Under the pieces are notes generated by a model that did no database searches, was not told where the DNA came from, and was given only the letters and a program-made list of their open reading frames with translations. A DNA stretch of 64,000 bases, from NCBI GenBank assembly GCA_948976265.1, contig CARFUA010000001.1, forward strand, positions 45,743 through 109,742. Reading direction: 5' to 3'. The position numbers were made by a program, and so were the translations under genes. Shown one piece after another: positions 1-8,766 of this stretch. How positions within the stretch are numbered: the first letter of the stretch is position 1; each line of letters opens with the position of its first letter. The stretch is from an uncultured Clostridia bacterium (lineage in GTDB: Bacteria > Bacillota > Clostridia > TANB77 > CAG-508).

Positions 1-276
1 AATTTATATAAATAAAAAAGAATATTTTTATCATATTAAAATAATTATTTTATAATTCATAATAATAGTCGTCAATAAAAAATCACAAAAAAATGCTGGC
101 ACAACAAATTAGGCAACTACCTTCAGAAACAAGATATCAGATAATGAAAAAGTTATAGATATTTCATAAATAAGAAAAAAGTGTAACCTAAATATTTCCA
201 AATATGAATAAAATCGAAAAAGCACTACAAGACGAAATAAAATAAAGATAATTTCAATAATTTTTTCCAAATTTCC
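1..276. other. AT-rich non-coding region upstream of gyrA
   Basis: No supportable gene lies here. A very short frame near 94-156 would encode about 21 residues (beginning MLAQQIRQLPSE) but has no ribosome binding site and looks at most like a decayed remnant. A gyrB gene, the usual upstream neighbour of gyrA, is not in the window. Confidence 0.5.
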
Positions 277-305
277 TTGCAATTTTCCAAATATTTAGAT
301 ATAAT
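277..305 (+). promoter_or_regulatory. sigma-A type promoter of gyrA
   Basis: TTGCAA at 277-282 and a perfect TATAAT at 300-305 are separated by 17 bp. They lie about 36 bp upstream of the gyrA start codon, so gyrA has its own promoter here. Confidence 0.8.
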
Positions 306-340
306 ACAACTATAAAAAATAAAAAGAAAAGAGGAAAAAT

Positions 341-2776
341 ATGGATAGACAAGAGGAAACAATCGTTGAGAGAAGTATTGAAGAAGAAATGAAAACAGCC
401 TATATTGATTACGCCATGAGCGTTATTGTTTCTCGTGCTTTGCCAGATGTTAGAGACGGTCTAAAGCCAGTTCATAGAAGAATTTTATATTCAATGCATG
501 AAGATGGTATTACATCAGACAAGCCATACAGGAAATGCGCCAATACAGTAGGTTCTGTTTTAGGAAGATATCATCCACATGGAGATTCGTCTGTTTATGA
601 TGCTATGGTAAGATTAGCACAAGATTTTTCAATGCGTTATATGTTAATTGATGGTCATGGAAATTTTGGTTCAATCGATGGCGATGGCGCAGCAGCCATG
701 AGGTACACAGAAGCAAGAATGGCAAAACTTTCAGAGCAAATGTTAGTGGATATTGAAAAAAATACCGTCGATTTCATGCCAAATTATGATGATAGATTAC
801 AAGAACCAACCGTACTACCAACCAAAGTTCCAGCATTACTAATCAATGGTTCTTCAGGAATTGCAGTAGGAATGGCAACCAATATTCCACCCCATAATTT
901 AAATGAGATAATCGATGGACTAATCAAAATAATTGAAGAAGATGATGTAACAGATGAACAATTAATGACTGTCATCAAAGGTCCAGATTTTCCAACAGGG
1001 GCAACTATTTTAGGAAGAGAAGGAATCAAACAAGCTTATACAACTGGTAGAGGGAAAATTACATTAAGAGCTGAATCTGAAATTGAAGAAATGTCAGGAA
1101 ACAGACAAAGAATTATTGTAACATCTTTACCTTACCAAGTCAACAAAGCAAGATTAATTGAAAATATTGCAGCCCTTGTAAGAGATAAGAAAATCGATGG
1201 AATTTCGGACATCCGAGATGAATCAGATAGACAAGAAAGAGTTAGAATTGTAATTGAATTGAAACGAGATGCCAAGCCACAAGTTACCCTAAATCAATTA
1301 TACAAACATACAGCAATGCAAGAATCGTTTGGAATTATTATGTTGGCATTGGTAAATGGAGAACCAAAAGTTTTGACATTAAGACAATGTCTAGACGAAT
1401 TTATCAAACACAGAAAAGATGTAGTTTTACGTAGAACCAAATTCGAATTAGAAAAAGCAGAAGCTAGAGCACATATTTTGGAAGGATTACGTATTGCTAT
1501 CGATAATATTGATGAAGTAATCAACATCATTCGTTCTGCTTATGATGATGCCAAAGAAAAATTAATGGAAAGATTTGGACTTTCTGATATTCAAGCACAA
1601 GCAATTTTAGATATGCAATTGAAAAGGTTATCTGGTTTGCAACGTGAAAAAATTGAGGAAGAATATGCAGAATTAATGAAATTAATTGCTTACTATAAAG
1701 AAGTTTTAAGCAGTGAAACATTGGTATTTAATATAATCAAAGAGGAGCTTCTTGAAATTAAAGAAAAATTCGGTGACGAAAGATTAACCAAAATTGTTGC
1801 TGCTGAAGGCGAAATTGATATAGAAGATTTAATCAAAGAAGAGCAAATGGTAGTTGCCTTAACTAATTTTGGATATATCAAAAGAATGCCTGTTGACACC
1901 TATAAAAGCCAAAGAAGAGGCGGAAAAGGCATCATGGGAATTGCAACGCGAGAAGATGATTTTGTTAAAGAAATCTTTACCACTTCAACACACGATACAG
2001 TTTTATTTTTTAGCAATAGAGGAAAAATGTACAGATTACGTGGTTATGAAATCCCAGAGGCAGGTAGAAATGCTAAAGGAACAGCGATTGTCAATTTATT
2101 AAATTTGGAATCAGGCGAAAAAATATCTGCAGTTATTCCAATTCAGAATTTTGCAGAAGGAAAATATATTTTAATGGCAACCAAAAATGGAATGCTTAAG
2201 AAAACAGCCTTAAAAGAATATGATACCAATCGAAAAATAGGATTAATGGCAATCACTTTAAAAGACAATGATGCATTAATTGATGTTAGACTAACTGACG
2301 GAGAGGACGATGTGGTTCTTGTCAGCAAAAAAGGAAAATGTATCACGTTTGATGAAAAAAATGTTAGACCACTAAGTAGAAGCGCACAAGGCGTGATTGG
2401 TATGCGATTGGACGAACTGGATGAAGTAATTGGTATGGAACCAATTATTAGAGGTGGAAAAGCGACCTTGCTTGCCATAACGGAAAATGGTTTTGGAAAA
2501 AGAACCGATTTAGAAGAATATCCTATTCAAGGCAGAGGCGGAAAAGGCGTAATCACTTATAAAATAACTCCAAAAACAGGTGATATTGTAGGCATTAAAG
2601 TAGTTAATGGTGATGAAGACGTAATGATGATTACCGATACAGGAACGATTATTCGTTTGAAAGTTTCAGGAATCAGCATTTTTGGAAGGTCAACGCAAGG
2701 TGTAACATTAATGAGAACTAATGATGGAAAGGTTGTAAGCATAGCAACCATTGCTCCAGAAGAAGACGAAGAATAA
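341..2776 (+). CDS. gyrA: DNA gyrase subunit A
   Basis: Breakage-reunion subunit of DNA gyrase, which introduces negative supercoils together with GyrB. The 811 residues match the family length. The catalytic tyrosine is Tyr122 in the AAMRYTEARM context, the same number as in E. coli. The quinolone-determining positions read Ser83 and Asp87, the susceptible type. A complete GyrA box, QRRGGKG, starts near residue 524 at the beginning of the C-terminal beta-pinwheel, which separates GyrA from ParC. The start is the ATG at 341, preceded by AAGAGGAA. The gene is monocistronic between its own promoter and a strong terminator. None of its arginines uses CGG, although CGG occurs several times out of frame. 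Confidence 0.97.
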   Translation: MDRQEETIVERSIEEEMKTAYIDYAMSVIVSRALPDVRDGLKPVHRRILYSMHEDGITSDKPYRKCANTVGSVLGRYHPHGDSSVYDAMVRLAQDFSMRYMLIDGHGNFGSIDGDGAAAMRYTEARMAKLSEQMLVDIEKNTVDFMPNYDDRLQEPTVLPTKVPALLINGSSGIAVGMATNIPPHNLNEIIDGLIKIIEEDDVTDEQLMTVIKGPDFPTGATILGREGIKQAYTTGRGKITLRAESEIEEMSGNRQRIIVTSLPYQVNKARLIENIAALVRDKKIDGISDIRDESDRQERVRIVIELKRDAKPQVTLNQLYKHTAMQESFGIIMLALVNGEPKVLTLRQCLDEFIKHRKDVVLRRTKFELEKAEARAHILEGLRIAIDNIDEVINIIRSAYDDAKEKLMERFGLSDIQAQAILDMQLKRLSGLQREKIEEEYAELMKLIAYYKEVLSSETLVFNIIKEELLEIKEKFGDERLTKIVAAEGEIDIEDLIKEEQMVVALTNFGYIKRMPVDTYKSQRRGGKGIMGIATREDDFVKEIFTTSTHDTVLFFSNRGKMYRLRGYEIPEAGRNAKGTAIVNLLNLESGEKISAVIPIQNFAEGKYILMATKNGMLKKTALKEYDTNRKIGLMAITLKDNDALIDVRLTDGEDDVVLVSKKGKCITFDEKNVRPLSRSAQGVIGMRLDELDEVIGMEPIIRGGKATLLAITENGFGKRTDLEEYPIQGRGGKGVITYKITPKTGDIVGIKVVNGDEDVMMITDTGTIIRLKVSGISIFGRSTQGVTLMRTNDGKVVSIATIAPEEDEE

Positions 2777-2782
2777 AATGAT

Positions 2783-2829
2783 AAAAACGCATTCAATAGA
2801 GAAATCTAGTTTGAAAGCGTTTTTTTTCG
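2783..2829 (+). terminator. Rho-independent terminator of gyrA
   Basis: AAAACGC and TTCAA pair with TTGAA and GCGTTTT; an inner TAGA/TCTA stem closes on a GAAA loop. The right arm runs into a T tract. Confidence 0.9.
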
Positions 2830-2840
2830 TTTGCAGATAC

Positions 2841-2868
2841 TTGACATTTTATTAAAGTATGATATATT
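2841..2868 (+). promoter_or_regulatory. sigma-A type promoter for the 2908 gene
   Basis: TTGACA at 2841-2846 and TATATT at 2863-2868 with a 16 bp spacer, immediately after the gyrA terminator. Confidence 0.7.
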
Positions 2869-2907
2869 AACAACGTTTTATAAGCGTATAGAAAGCGAGG
2901 TTGAAAG

Positions 2908-3246
2908 ATGAGAGATGACCAAATAAGAGAATGGATTCGGATTATAATGGCAGTTATTTGGATAGCTGGCATGTGTACAACACTTGTTTTTTTGCAGCGG
3001 GATTCTAAAATTTTAATTATTACAATTGGATTGGCGATTTCTGCGTTATTAGCAACGGATGAATCAAGAGTTGTCGTAGCTGTTATTGAATGCGGAGTTG
3101 TGATTGTTTACAGTGCCTTTTTAGGTTATATCATAATAACCGAAACCTATAACATAATCCTTCTAATGGCAGCCACTTCAATAGTGGTAATAATTGTTAT
3201 AGCAAGACTAAAAAATACTCCAGATAACTGGAGTCAAATCAATTGA
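2908..3246 (+). CDS. hypothetical small integral membrane protein (atypical codon usage)
   Basis: I do not recognise this 112-residue protein. It has about four hydrophobic segments (near residues 12-28, 34-49, 55-75 and 80-98), so it is probably an inner-membrane protein. The ATG at 2908 follows GCGAGG. The gene is a single unit with its own promoter. Its codon use differs from the neighbouring core genes: it has two in-frame CGG arginine codons (2938-2940, 2998-3000), a codon I found nowhere as arginine in the native genes. It may be horizontally acquired. Confidence 0.6.
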   Translation: MRDDQIREWIRIIMAVIWIAGMCTTLVFLQRDSKILIITIGLAISALLATDESRVVVAVIECGVVIVYSAFLGYIIITETYNIILLMAATSIVVIIVIARLKNTPDNWSQIN

Positions 3247-3361
3247 AGGAAGAAACAACATAACAAAACAACAAAAACAGTAGTTTCAACAACTAAAAAA
3301 AGAAAGGAATCAGCTGGAACAAGACAAAAAAGGCATTTATATTGCCTAAAATGGAAATTTA

Positions 3362-3412
3362 TTGAAAACGAAAAATCGACTTAGAACAATTCTAGTCGAT
3401 TTTTCGTTTCTG
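3362..3412. terminator. bidirectional terminator between the 2908 gene and the DnaC-like gene
   Basis: A long inverted repeat (CGAAAAATCGACT ... AGTCGATTTTTCG) flanks an inner TAGAA/TTCTA pair, with T-rich flanks on both strands. The stop codon of the minus-strand DnaC-like gene (3392-3394) lies inside the hairpin, so the last codons and the terminator overlap. Confidence 0.8.
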
Positions 3413-4412
3413 AAATCGCAAATCTTCGCCAAAAAAACGTAAAATTCTATAATAACCAGCAATGCGAGAGGAAATTCTAGTTGTATAAATTTTCTCAATT
3501 TCATCAGGTCTCAAGTTGGTAGAAATAATCGTTTTTGTAATTTTGTTATTTTGATTTAAAAGGCGAGTATTAATAATCGTAAATAATTCGGTTATGTATA
3601 ATTCATTTGTATGTTCGGTTCCCAAATCATCAATAATTAATAAATCTGAGGTTAAAATATTTTGCATCAAATCAAATTTGGAGTTTTCTTTACCAAATTT
3701 TGCGTTAATAATTTCCTCAAACATAACAGGCGCAGTCTGATACAAGACGGTTTTTCCGAGAAGATAAAAATTCATTGGCAATGCAATTTGTCATAAAGGT
3801 TTTTCCAAGTCCTGTATTTCCTGTAAATAAAAGATTTTTTTCATCAGGTTGGTCAAAGGATTCAATAAAATTTTGAGATTTTTCTTTGATGAATTCTATA
3901 TTTTCTCGAGGAGAAAGATTTGATTTATAAATTTCAGTATTTTTTTCTGCAGAGAAAATGTTGGAATTGAATTTGGAAAAATTTTCTTTCTCTAAATTTC
4001 CAATATTTGATTTGTTATAAAAAATATTAAATAATTGCTGTTTTAAACAGTGGCACATAGTAGAAATCCCATTTTTTTCGAGATAGCCAGTATCTTTGCA
4101 ATGTTTACATTCAAAATGTGGTTTTAAATAATTAGAGTCTTTAGCTAAATCTTTTAAAAATTTATTTTTTTCTTTGATTAATTCTGTAGAGCGTTTTTTT
4201 AAATCTGTTAGCAATTGTTTGTGGGCAGAATTTTCGGATTGTAAAATTAATTTAGCGGTTTTTATGGAAATATTGGCAAGTTCTGTTTCAATTTCAGATA
4301 ATCGCGGATTAACTGATAAAAGCTCGCGTTTTCTAGATTCAGCTTGCTGAATCGCGTTGTTACGCTTGATTTCATATTCATTTAAAATAACTTTTAATAC
4401 TGAAGTTTCCAT
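3392..4412 (-). CDS. dnaC: DnaC/DnaI-like helicase loader ATPase, read across a +1 frame change
   Basis: AAA+ ATPase of the DnaC/DnaI family that loads the replicative helicase, paired with the DnaD-type protein just upstream. The N-terminal half has a coiled-coil-like region and a zinc-binding cluster (CKHCKDTG plus CHCLKQ, near residues 98-120). Walker A is GNTGLGKT and Walker B is LLIIDDLG. The frame breaks at the CGG at 3756-3758 (minus strand, codon 219). Skipping its C joins FLSS to GKTVLYQTAPVM and gives a 339-residue protein with all motifs in order. Without the shift, translation stops after 231 residues, before Walker B. The total span is one base longer than a multiple of three. 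Confidence 0.85.
3756..3758 (-). other. candidate +1 recoding site, CGG-A, in the DnaC-like gene
   Basis: Reading on the minus strand, TCT is followed by C and then GGA AAA ACC. The in-frame codon is CGG. Dropping the C restores glycine and the downstream frame. No stop codon, slippery heptamer or Shine-Dalgarno-like stimulator is evident. Confidence 0.75.
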
Positions 4413-4426
4413 GTATTATTCCCCCA

Positions 4427-5380
4427 TTAATTGTCGTATAAAGCCTCCCAATTATCAAAAGTGCTTTGTGTATATTCTAAAGCCATCTGTTTAACTTGCT
4501 TAATTTTTTTGTCTTTGGTTTTGGTAGAATTCAAATAAGTATTGACATCAGAAACGGTTGAAAGTCCTTTGTTATGCCAATCAGTTAAAAGTGTATTAAT
4601 ATATTCAAAACTAATGCTGTTTTTGGTAGAAGCTTTTTTTAAGGCAATTTCAATAATATCCATATCGTATTTATAATTCTCTGTCCAGTTTAAGATATAT
4701 TCTTCATCGTAAGCGGTAAGATTTCTTGATAAATTAAGTTTCTGAGCAATGTTCTTTTTTAAGACATTATTTTTTTCTCGGCGTTCGAAGTATAAATCTA
4801 AATCATTGTAGGTTTTGATGTTTTCGCGATTCCAACCTTCAGCCACAGTACGTACGTAGTTTGGGTGCAAAGCTCGATTTTCAAAAGCATAGCTAAATAA
4901 AGCGAGCATCACTTGTTCATCAAATCCATATTTTTCAAACCATAATTCAATATCTGGATACCAAGAAGGTGACATAGTTCCTGAGAAAAATTGTGAGTTG
5001 ATACTGTCAATTACTTTAGCACGTGATTGACTTTCAGCTTTTTTTTCAATTTCTTCTGGCGAAAGAGTTACCTTTGGATGATATAATTTGTTTAATTCAA
5101 TTTCTTGGATATTCGCTAAAGAATAGCCATTTGGATTTTTGACAAAAAGACCAGCACCTTCCCAATATTTAATGGCATCTTGCACAGTTGGAAAGTCTAA
5201 ATCAAGTGTTTTTGATAAATCATTAATTTTTATTTCACTGTTGTGTTTTGACAAAAAAAGAACATAAAAATAAACCTTAACAAATTCACTTTTTGCTTCA
5301 GGTAAATATTGTGTAAAAAATATATCTGGAATTTCTGTACTTGAGAATAAAAAAGATTTATCGCTTTGATTTAGTTTCAT
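4427..5380 (-). CDS. DnaD-domain replication initiation protein
   Basis: Primosomal protein of the DnaD/DnaB type that helps bring the helicase loader to DNA. An N-terminal winged-helix-like part (about residues 1-100) is followed by two DnaD-type helical domains, around residues 140-220 and 230-300. The second carries the family's YINTLLTDW signature. The gene ends 14 bp before the DnaC-like gene, so the two form a loader operon. The start chosen is the ATG at 5380; the open frame extends upstream to 5416 without a better ribosome binding site. No CGG codon occurs in frame. Confidence 0.85.
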   Translation of the reverse strand: MKLNQSDKSFLFSSTEIPDIFFTQYLPEAKSEFVKVYFYVLFLSKHNSEIKINDLSKTLDLDFPTVQDAIKYWEGAGLFVKNPNGYSLANIQEIELNKLYHPKVTLSPEEIEKKAESQSRAKVIDSINSQFFSGTMSPSWYPDIELWFEKYGFDEQVMLALFSYAFENRALHPNYVRTVAEGWNRENIKTYNDLDLYFERREKNNVLKKNIAQKLNLSRNLTAYDEEYILNWTENYKYDMDIIEIALKKASTKNSISFEYINTLLTDWHNKGLSTVSDVNTYLNSTKTKDKKIKQVKQMALEYTQSTFDNWEALYDN

Positions 5381-5475
5381 ATAAAAGCCCCCATTTTTTA
5401 TATTTAGATAACACAAAGTTCTCGAATATTGTGCTATTTGTTATTCTAATTTATTTTCTTTTGTACATCGTTTTT

Positions 5476-5504
5476 ATTATACCATTAACTTTTTAAAATG
5501 ACAA
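5476..5504 (-). promoter_or_regulatory. sigma-A type promoter of the DnaD-DnaC operon
   Basis: On the minus strand TTGTCA (5504-5499) and TATAAT (5481-5476) are 17 bp apart, about 95 bp upstream of the DnaD start. Confidence 0.8.
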
Positions 5505-5546
5505 TAGAGAAAATATTTTTGCTAATGTGATTCAAGTGGCAGTAAG

Positions 5547-5582
5547 AAAAAAAGCTATTAAGGAAATCTTAATAGCTTTTTT
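5547..5582. terminator. terminator of the type IV secretion-like operon
   Basis: AAAAAAGCTATTAAG and CTTAATAGCTTTTTT form a 15 bp stem around a short loop, with T runs available on both strands. It closes the minus-strand VirB2/VirB6/VirB3-like operon just after the stop at 5599. Confidence 0.85.
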
Positions 5583-5598
5583 ATGATTTATTAATGAG

Positions 5599-5883
5599 TT
5601 ATTTTTTTCTAAATAAATAGATTTTCTGATTGATGTAATATTTAGAAATATAAATCAACACAGAAACAATATTTTCATTATGTATTCCAAGGATACTAAA
5701 CAGTAAAAACGGTACAAATAAGCCGATAAAAAAATATATTTTAATAAGAGGGGAGATAAAAAATAGATTAATAAATCCATAAAGAATACCAGCCCACACA
5801 ACATCCAAAACAGCTGTTTGATAATCGATTAGCCCTAATAATTTGGGTCTAAATTTATAATTTTTTGGTATAATAAAATTCAT
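5599..5883 (-). CDS. PrgI/VirB3-like type IV secretion membrane protein
   Basis: A 94-residue protein with two closely spaced hydrophobic segments (about residues 22-42 and 45-68) behind a short basic N-terminus. This is the PrgI/VirB3 layout seen in Gram-positive conjugation systems, where the protein sits in the membrane next to the VirB4 ATPase. The start ATG at 5883 follows AGGAGG. In known clusters a VirB4 gene follows directly; here a terminator follows instead. The assignment rests on size, topology and neighbours more than on motifs. Confidence 0.6.
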   Translation of the reverse strand: MNFIIPKNYKFRPKLLGLIDYQTAVLDVVWAGILYGFINLFFISPLIKIYFFIGLFVPFLLFSILGIHNENIVSVLIYISKYYINQKIYLFRKK

Positions 5884-5891
5884 AAAACCTC

Positions 5892-6773
5892 CTAAATAAA
5901 ATCATTTAACTGATTTTTACTAAATTTGTAAATATGAGAGAAAATTTCTTTTAGATAATAATTACACCTAGCAATAATAACAAGGATTGCAAGGTAGAAT
6001 ATTTTAAATAAAGAATTTCCTGCATAAATGCTTAAGCAAAATCCCAAAGTCAAAACAATGCTGACGAAAATTTGCATCAATAATAAAATCAAAAATTGTT
6101 TTAACCAACCTTTAAAAAATCCATCTAATTGATTATGAATTAATGTAAGAAAGGCAAATGGGGACAATAATACTAAAATTTTGCACATGATATAACGAAC
6201 AGAGTAGCTAAGGAAAATATAAAGAAATCCAAAAGTAGAAAGGATTTTTAATAATCCATCAAAAGAAAAAATATCAAAAGTTTCCAAAGTTGAATACAAG
6301 GCAGAATTAATATAATTAATGAAAGTAGAAAAATTAATTTCATAGCCAGTTATAGAGTTTCCAAGTTTATTAATAAAGTCGGAAATAAAAGAAATAAATT
6401 CAATTAATTTTTCACAAAGCCACAAAGAAGAATTCATGCAAGCGACAAAAATAATGCATTTGAAAATAAATTGATAGGGGGAATCAATTTTAGAATAAGT
6501 TAAATGAGAAATTGCAAATTTTAATGCGTAAAATAGAAGAATACCAAAAATAAGGCTGTTAGCCAGCAATAATAAACCGTTACTAGAATCTGTACCAAAC
6601 ATTTTCTGAAAGTTCATATCTTGGAGAATATCTGAATGGATGAATAATATAGAATCTAAATTGGAATACATAGTGTTATCAATAGATGAGAAAATTTTAA
6701 AAAAGATATGGTTTATGGTATCACAAATCAAACTAGTTAAATTGAGAATTTCACTTTCCAAAGGGGGCTCCAA
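5892..6773 (-). CDS. VirB6/TrbL-like polytopic membrane protein
   Basis: A 293-residue protein with about five or six transmembrane segments, preceded by an amphipathic N-terminus. This fits the VirB6/TrbL/CagC-like channel component of Gram-positive type IV secretion systems. It lies between the pilin-like gene and the PrgI-like gene. The TTG at 6773 directly follows the upstream stop; a second in-frame TTG at 6761 has better spacing from GGAG and may be the true start. No enzymatic motif is visible. Confidence 0.6.
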   Translation of the reverse strand: MEPPLESEILNLTSLICDTINHIFFKIFSSIDNTMYSNLDSILFIHSDILQDMNFQKMFGTDSSNGLLLLANSLIFGILLFYALKFAISHLTYSKIDSPYQFIFKCIIFVACMNSSLWLCEKLIEFISFISDFINKLGNSITGYEINFSTFINYINSALYSTLETFDIFSFDGLLKILSTFGFLYIFLSYSVRYIMCKILVLLSPFAFLTLIHNQLDGFFKGWLKQFLILLLMQIFVSIVLTLGFCLSIYAGNSLFKIFYLAILVIIARCNYYLKEIFSHIYKFSKNQLNDFI

Positions 6774-7103
6774 TTAGGCTAAAACAGTATCAACAAAAGA
6801 AAGAACTAAATCAATACATACAATCAACACATAAGAAGTAATGCTTCCTTTTATTAAATTATTAGCACGGTAAATTTTTTTCTCATCACCTAAACTGAAT
6901 TTTCTCATCAATAAACCTGTTGCAATGGCAACTGCGACAAAAGAAGTTGCTATTCTTACAATATATCCTTTAATTTTAGTAAAAGCTCCTGTTAATGTAG
7001 ACACTAGCTTAGGATCTGCTGCAAAAGCAATATTGCTAAATAAGCAAATAAATACAATTGACACAAAGGCAATATAAAATAATAAAAATTTTTTTCGTTT
7101 CAT
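6774..7103 (-). CDS. VirB2-like pilin subunit
   Basis: A 109-residue protein with a basic N-terminus, a signal-type hydrophobic stretch ending in AFAADP, and then two hydrophobic helices separated by a short basic loop (MRKFSLGDEKK). This is the VirB2/TrbC pilin plan. The start ATG at 7103 follows AAAGGAG at good spacing. It is the first gene of the three-gene minus-strand type IV secretion-like operon; its stop abuts the next start codon. Confidence 0.65.
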   Translation of the reverse strand: MKRKKFLLFYIAFVSIVFICLFSNIAFAADPKLVSTLTGAFTKIKGYIVRIATSFVAVAIATGLLMRKFSLGDEKKIYRANNLIKGSITSYVLIVCIDLVLSFVDTVLA

Positions 7104-7308
7104 CGTAAAAACTCCTTTCCTAAAATAATTAAAAATGAAATAAATCATCACCTTCTTTCTTTATGAAATTTTAATAATTTGAAAATTTGCAAGAAACTGC
7201 AATATAAGAAAAAATAGATAAACTGATAAGAAAATCAGTTTGAACAAAAAATTTCCTTTTCAAATTTTATATATCATACAACAAATTTTTCAAAATGTCT
7301 ATACTTTT

Positions 7309-7338
7309 TTGAAAATTTGTGTTAAAATTATTTATATT
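7309..7338 (+). promoter_or_regulatory. probable promoter of the DUF1858 gene
   Basis: TTGAAA at 7309-7314 and TATATT at 7333-7338 with an 18 bp spacer, about 31 bp before the start codon. Confidence 0.5.
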
Positions 7339-7368
7339 GTTAAAATTAAAACTATAAAGGAGGAAAAA

Positions 7369-7551
7369 ATGATAGAAAAAACAACAAAAATTGGTGATTT
7401 ATTAGAGCAAAATCCAGAAAAAGCGGATATTTTACTAGAAGCAGGAATGCACTGTTTAGGTTGTCCAGCTTCACAAGCTGAAACATTGGAAGAAGCTTGT
7501 GCTGTCCATGGAATTGATGTAGATGAATTAGTAGCTAAGCTAAATGCCTAA
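7369..7551 (+). CDS. DUF1858-domain redox disulfide protein
   Basis: A 60-residue protein covering one DUF1858 domain, a family often linked to hybrid-cluster proteins and proposed to use a paired-cysteine centre. The motif GMHCLGCPASQAETL carries the characteristic Cys-x-x-Cys. The ATG at 7369 follows AAAGGAGG. The open frame extends upstream to 7240, but that stretch is not protein-like. The physiological partner is not visible in the window. Confidence 0.85.
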   Translation: MIEKTTKIGDLLEQNPEKADILLEAGMHCLGCPASQAETLEEACAVHGIDVDELVAKLNA

Positions 7552-7558
7552 AAACAAG

Positions 7559-7577
7559 GGCAGGTTGCTAACCTGCC
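7559..7577 (+). terminator. hairpin after the DUF1858 gene
   Basis: GGCAGGTT and AACCTGCC form an 8 bp GC-rich stem just before the tRNA gene. There is no long T run, so it may be a weak terminator or a processing signal. Confidence 0.5.
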
Positions 7578-7589
7578 TGAAATTCATAT

Positions 7590-7666
7590 GCATTCATAGC
7601 TCAGTAGGATAGAGCGTCCGCCTCCTAAGCGGAAGGTCGCTGGTTCGATTCCAGTTGGGTGCACCA
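7590..7666 (+). tRNA. tRNA-Arg (anticodon CCT)
   Basis: A full cloverleaf: acceptor GCATTCA pairs with TGGGTGC, the D arm is GCTC/GAGC, and the anticodon stem TCCGC/GCGGA closes on a seven-base loop with anticodon CCT, which reads AGG. The T arm carries GGTTCGATTCC and the 3' CCA is encoded. This tRNA does not pair with CGG, which matters for the recoding finding. Confidence 0.95.
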
Positions 7667-7668
7667 AA

Positions 7669-7710
7669 AAATAAAGAAATCTGGCAGAAAAATAACAGAT
7701 TTCTTTATTT
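7669..7710 (+). terminator. terminator after tRNA-Arg
   Basis: AAATAAAGAAATCTG and CAGATTTCTTTATTT form a 15 bp stem. Confidence 0.75.
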
Positions 7711-7726
7711 ACAAATGTAAAAAAGC

Positions 7727-7755
7727 TTGCAAATGTCAAAAAAATGTGCTATAAT
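7727..7755 (+). promoter_or_regulatory. sigma-A type promoter of the cell-wall hydrolase gene
   Basis: TTGCAA at 7727-7732 and TATAAT at 7750-7755, spacer 17 bp. Confidence 0.75.
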
Positions 7756-7824
7756 AATGCTTGGTGACAAACTTACCATAAAAAAGGCATACTTGTGCTA
7801 GAAAAAGAAGGGAGAATCAAACGG

Positions 7825-8634
7825 ATGGAAACAAAAGATTGGCACCATAATTGGAAGAAAAGCCGGAAAAAAATTGTTCCAATTCTGGTGTTAATAATGA
7901 TTTTTTTCGTTAACACTGAAAAGTGTTTGGCGACCTCTATTTTTGAGAGTATGGGTGAGGTACAACCTCATTCATTAAATGCTATAGAGATGGCAAAAAT
8001 CTCTATAGAAGCTCAAAAAAAGCTCCAAAAATCAAGTGACATTGTTACGTTAGTCAAAGAACGTAAAGAAGAAGAAAGAAAAATCGAGCTTGGTAGGCAA
8101 AAAGCCAGGGCACGAGAACGCCAAGAGGCTAGGGAATTAGCTTTGGCGGAAGAAAAGGCTAAAAAAGAGGTCGAAGAGAAGGCACGAAAAGAGCGTTTTC
8201 TTTATCTTCTTCCAGAACTTGACCTTTTTGAGAGGATATTACAAGCAGAAGCTTCTCAAAAAGATGGAAATCCAGGAGATTTAATCGCAACAGGTCAGGT
8301 AATCCTGAACCGTGTTGTGACTACTTATGAAGATTTTCGTAACGTACATACAATTACGGAGGTTTTCTACCAAATGGAGCCACAAGAACAATACCATCCA
8401 GATACTAAGAAAAAAGTAGAAGGAAGGTTAGAAGAACCGACTCCGTTAGCAAAAGAAGTTGCGTTTGGCTTGCTTACGGGTGAATATCCTAGCATAGACA
8501 AACGAGTTTTATTCCAATCGAGCGAAAAAAAAGATTGGATGGATGGTCATGTAGAACAGGTCGTTATACCTGAAGCTGTACAATTTTATGCCATCCCATT
8601 AGATTACGAAGAAAAATGTCTGCCAGAAGAATGA
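7825..8634 (+). CDS. SleB-like cell wall hydrolase (atypical codon usage)
   Basis: Probable secreted or membrane-anchored peptidoglycan hydrolase of the SleB/Hydrolase_2 family. An N-terminal hydrophobic segment (residues 18-36) is followed by a long charged coiled-coil region rich in Glu, Lys and Arg (about 75-130). The C-terminal domain has the family signature ILQAEASQ...GQVILNRV. The ATG at 7825 follows AAGGGAG; a GTG at 7795 would add ten residues. The gene is monocistronic with its own promoter and terminator. It has an in-frame CGG (7864-7866) read as Arg and other codons rare in the neighbours, so it may be acquired. The germination partner YpeB is encoded about 22 kb away. Confidence 0.75.
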   Translation: METKDWHHNWKKSRKKIVPILVLIMIFFVNTEKCLATSIFESMGEVQPHSLNAIEMAKISIEAQKKLQKSSDIVTLVKERKEEERKIELGRQKARARERQEARELALAEEKAKKEVEEKARKERFLYLLPELDLFERILQAEASQKDGNPGDLIATGQVILNRVVTTYEDFRNVHTITEVFYQMEPQEQYHPDTKKKVEGRLEEPTPLAKEVAFGLLTGEYPSIDKRVLFQSSEKKDWMDGHVEQVVIPEAVQFYAIPLDYEEKCLPEE

Positions 8635-8645
8635 TGTCTTCTTTA

Positions 8646-8690
8646 CAAAACTACTGCCGCATTTGGAAAATTCATGTGGTGGTAGTTTTG
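8646..8690 (+). terminator. terminator of the cell-wall hydrolase gene
   Basis: CAAAACTACTGCC pairs with GGTGGTAGTTTTG around a 19-base loop. Confidence 0.7.
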
Positions 8691-8766
8691 TCTTATCTTG
8701 AAAACCCTTGTCAAAAAATGTAAAATATGATAAACTATAAAATAATCAAAGAAAACTAGGTGAATT

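Noticed and set aside
1..340. Riboswitch or small gene upstream of gyrA
   Set aside because: No conserved aptamer core or ribosome binding site is visible; the promoter at 277-305 leaves only a short leader.
5599..7103. Prophage or integrative element at the type IV secretion genes
   Set aside because: No integrase, relaxase, capsid or att-like direct repeats are visible, and codon use matches the core genes.
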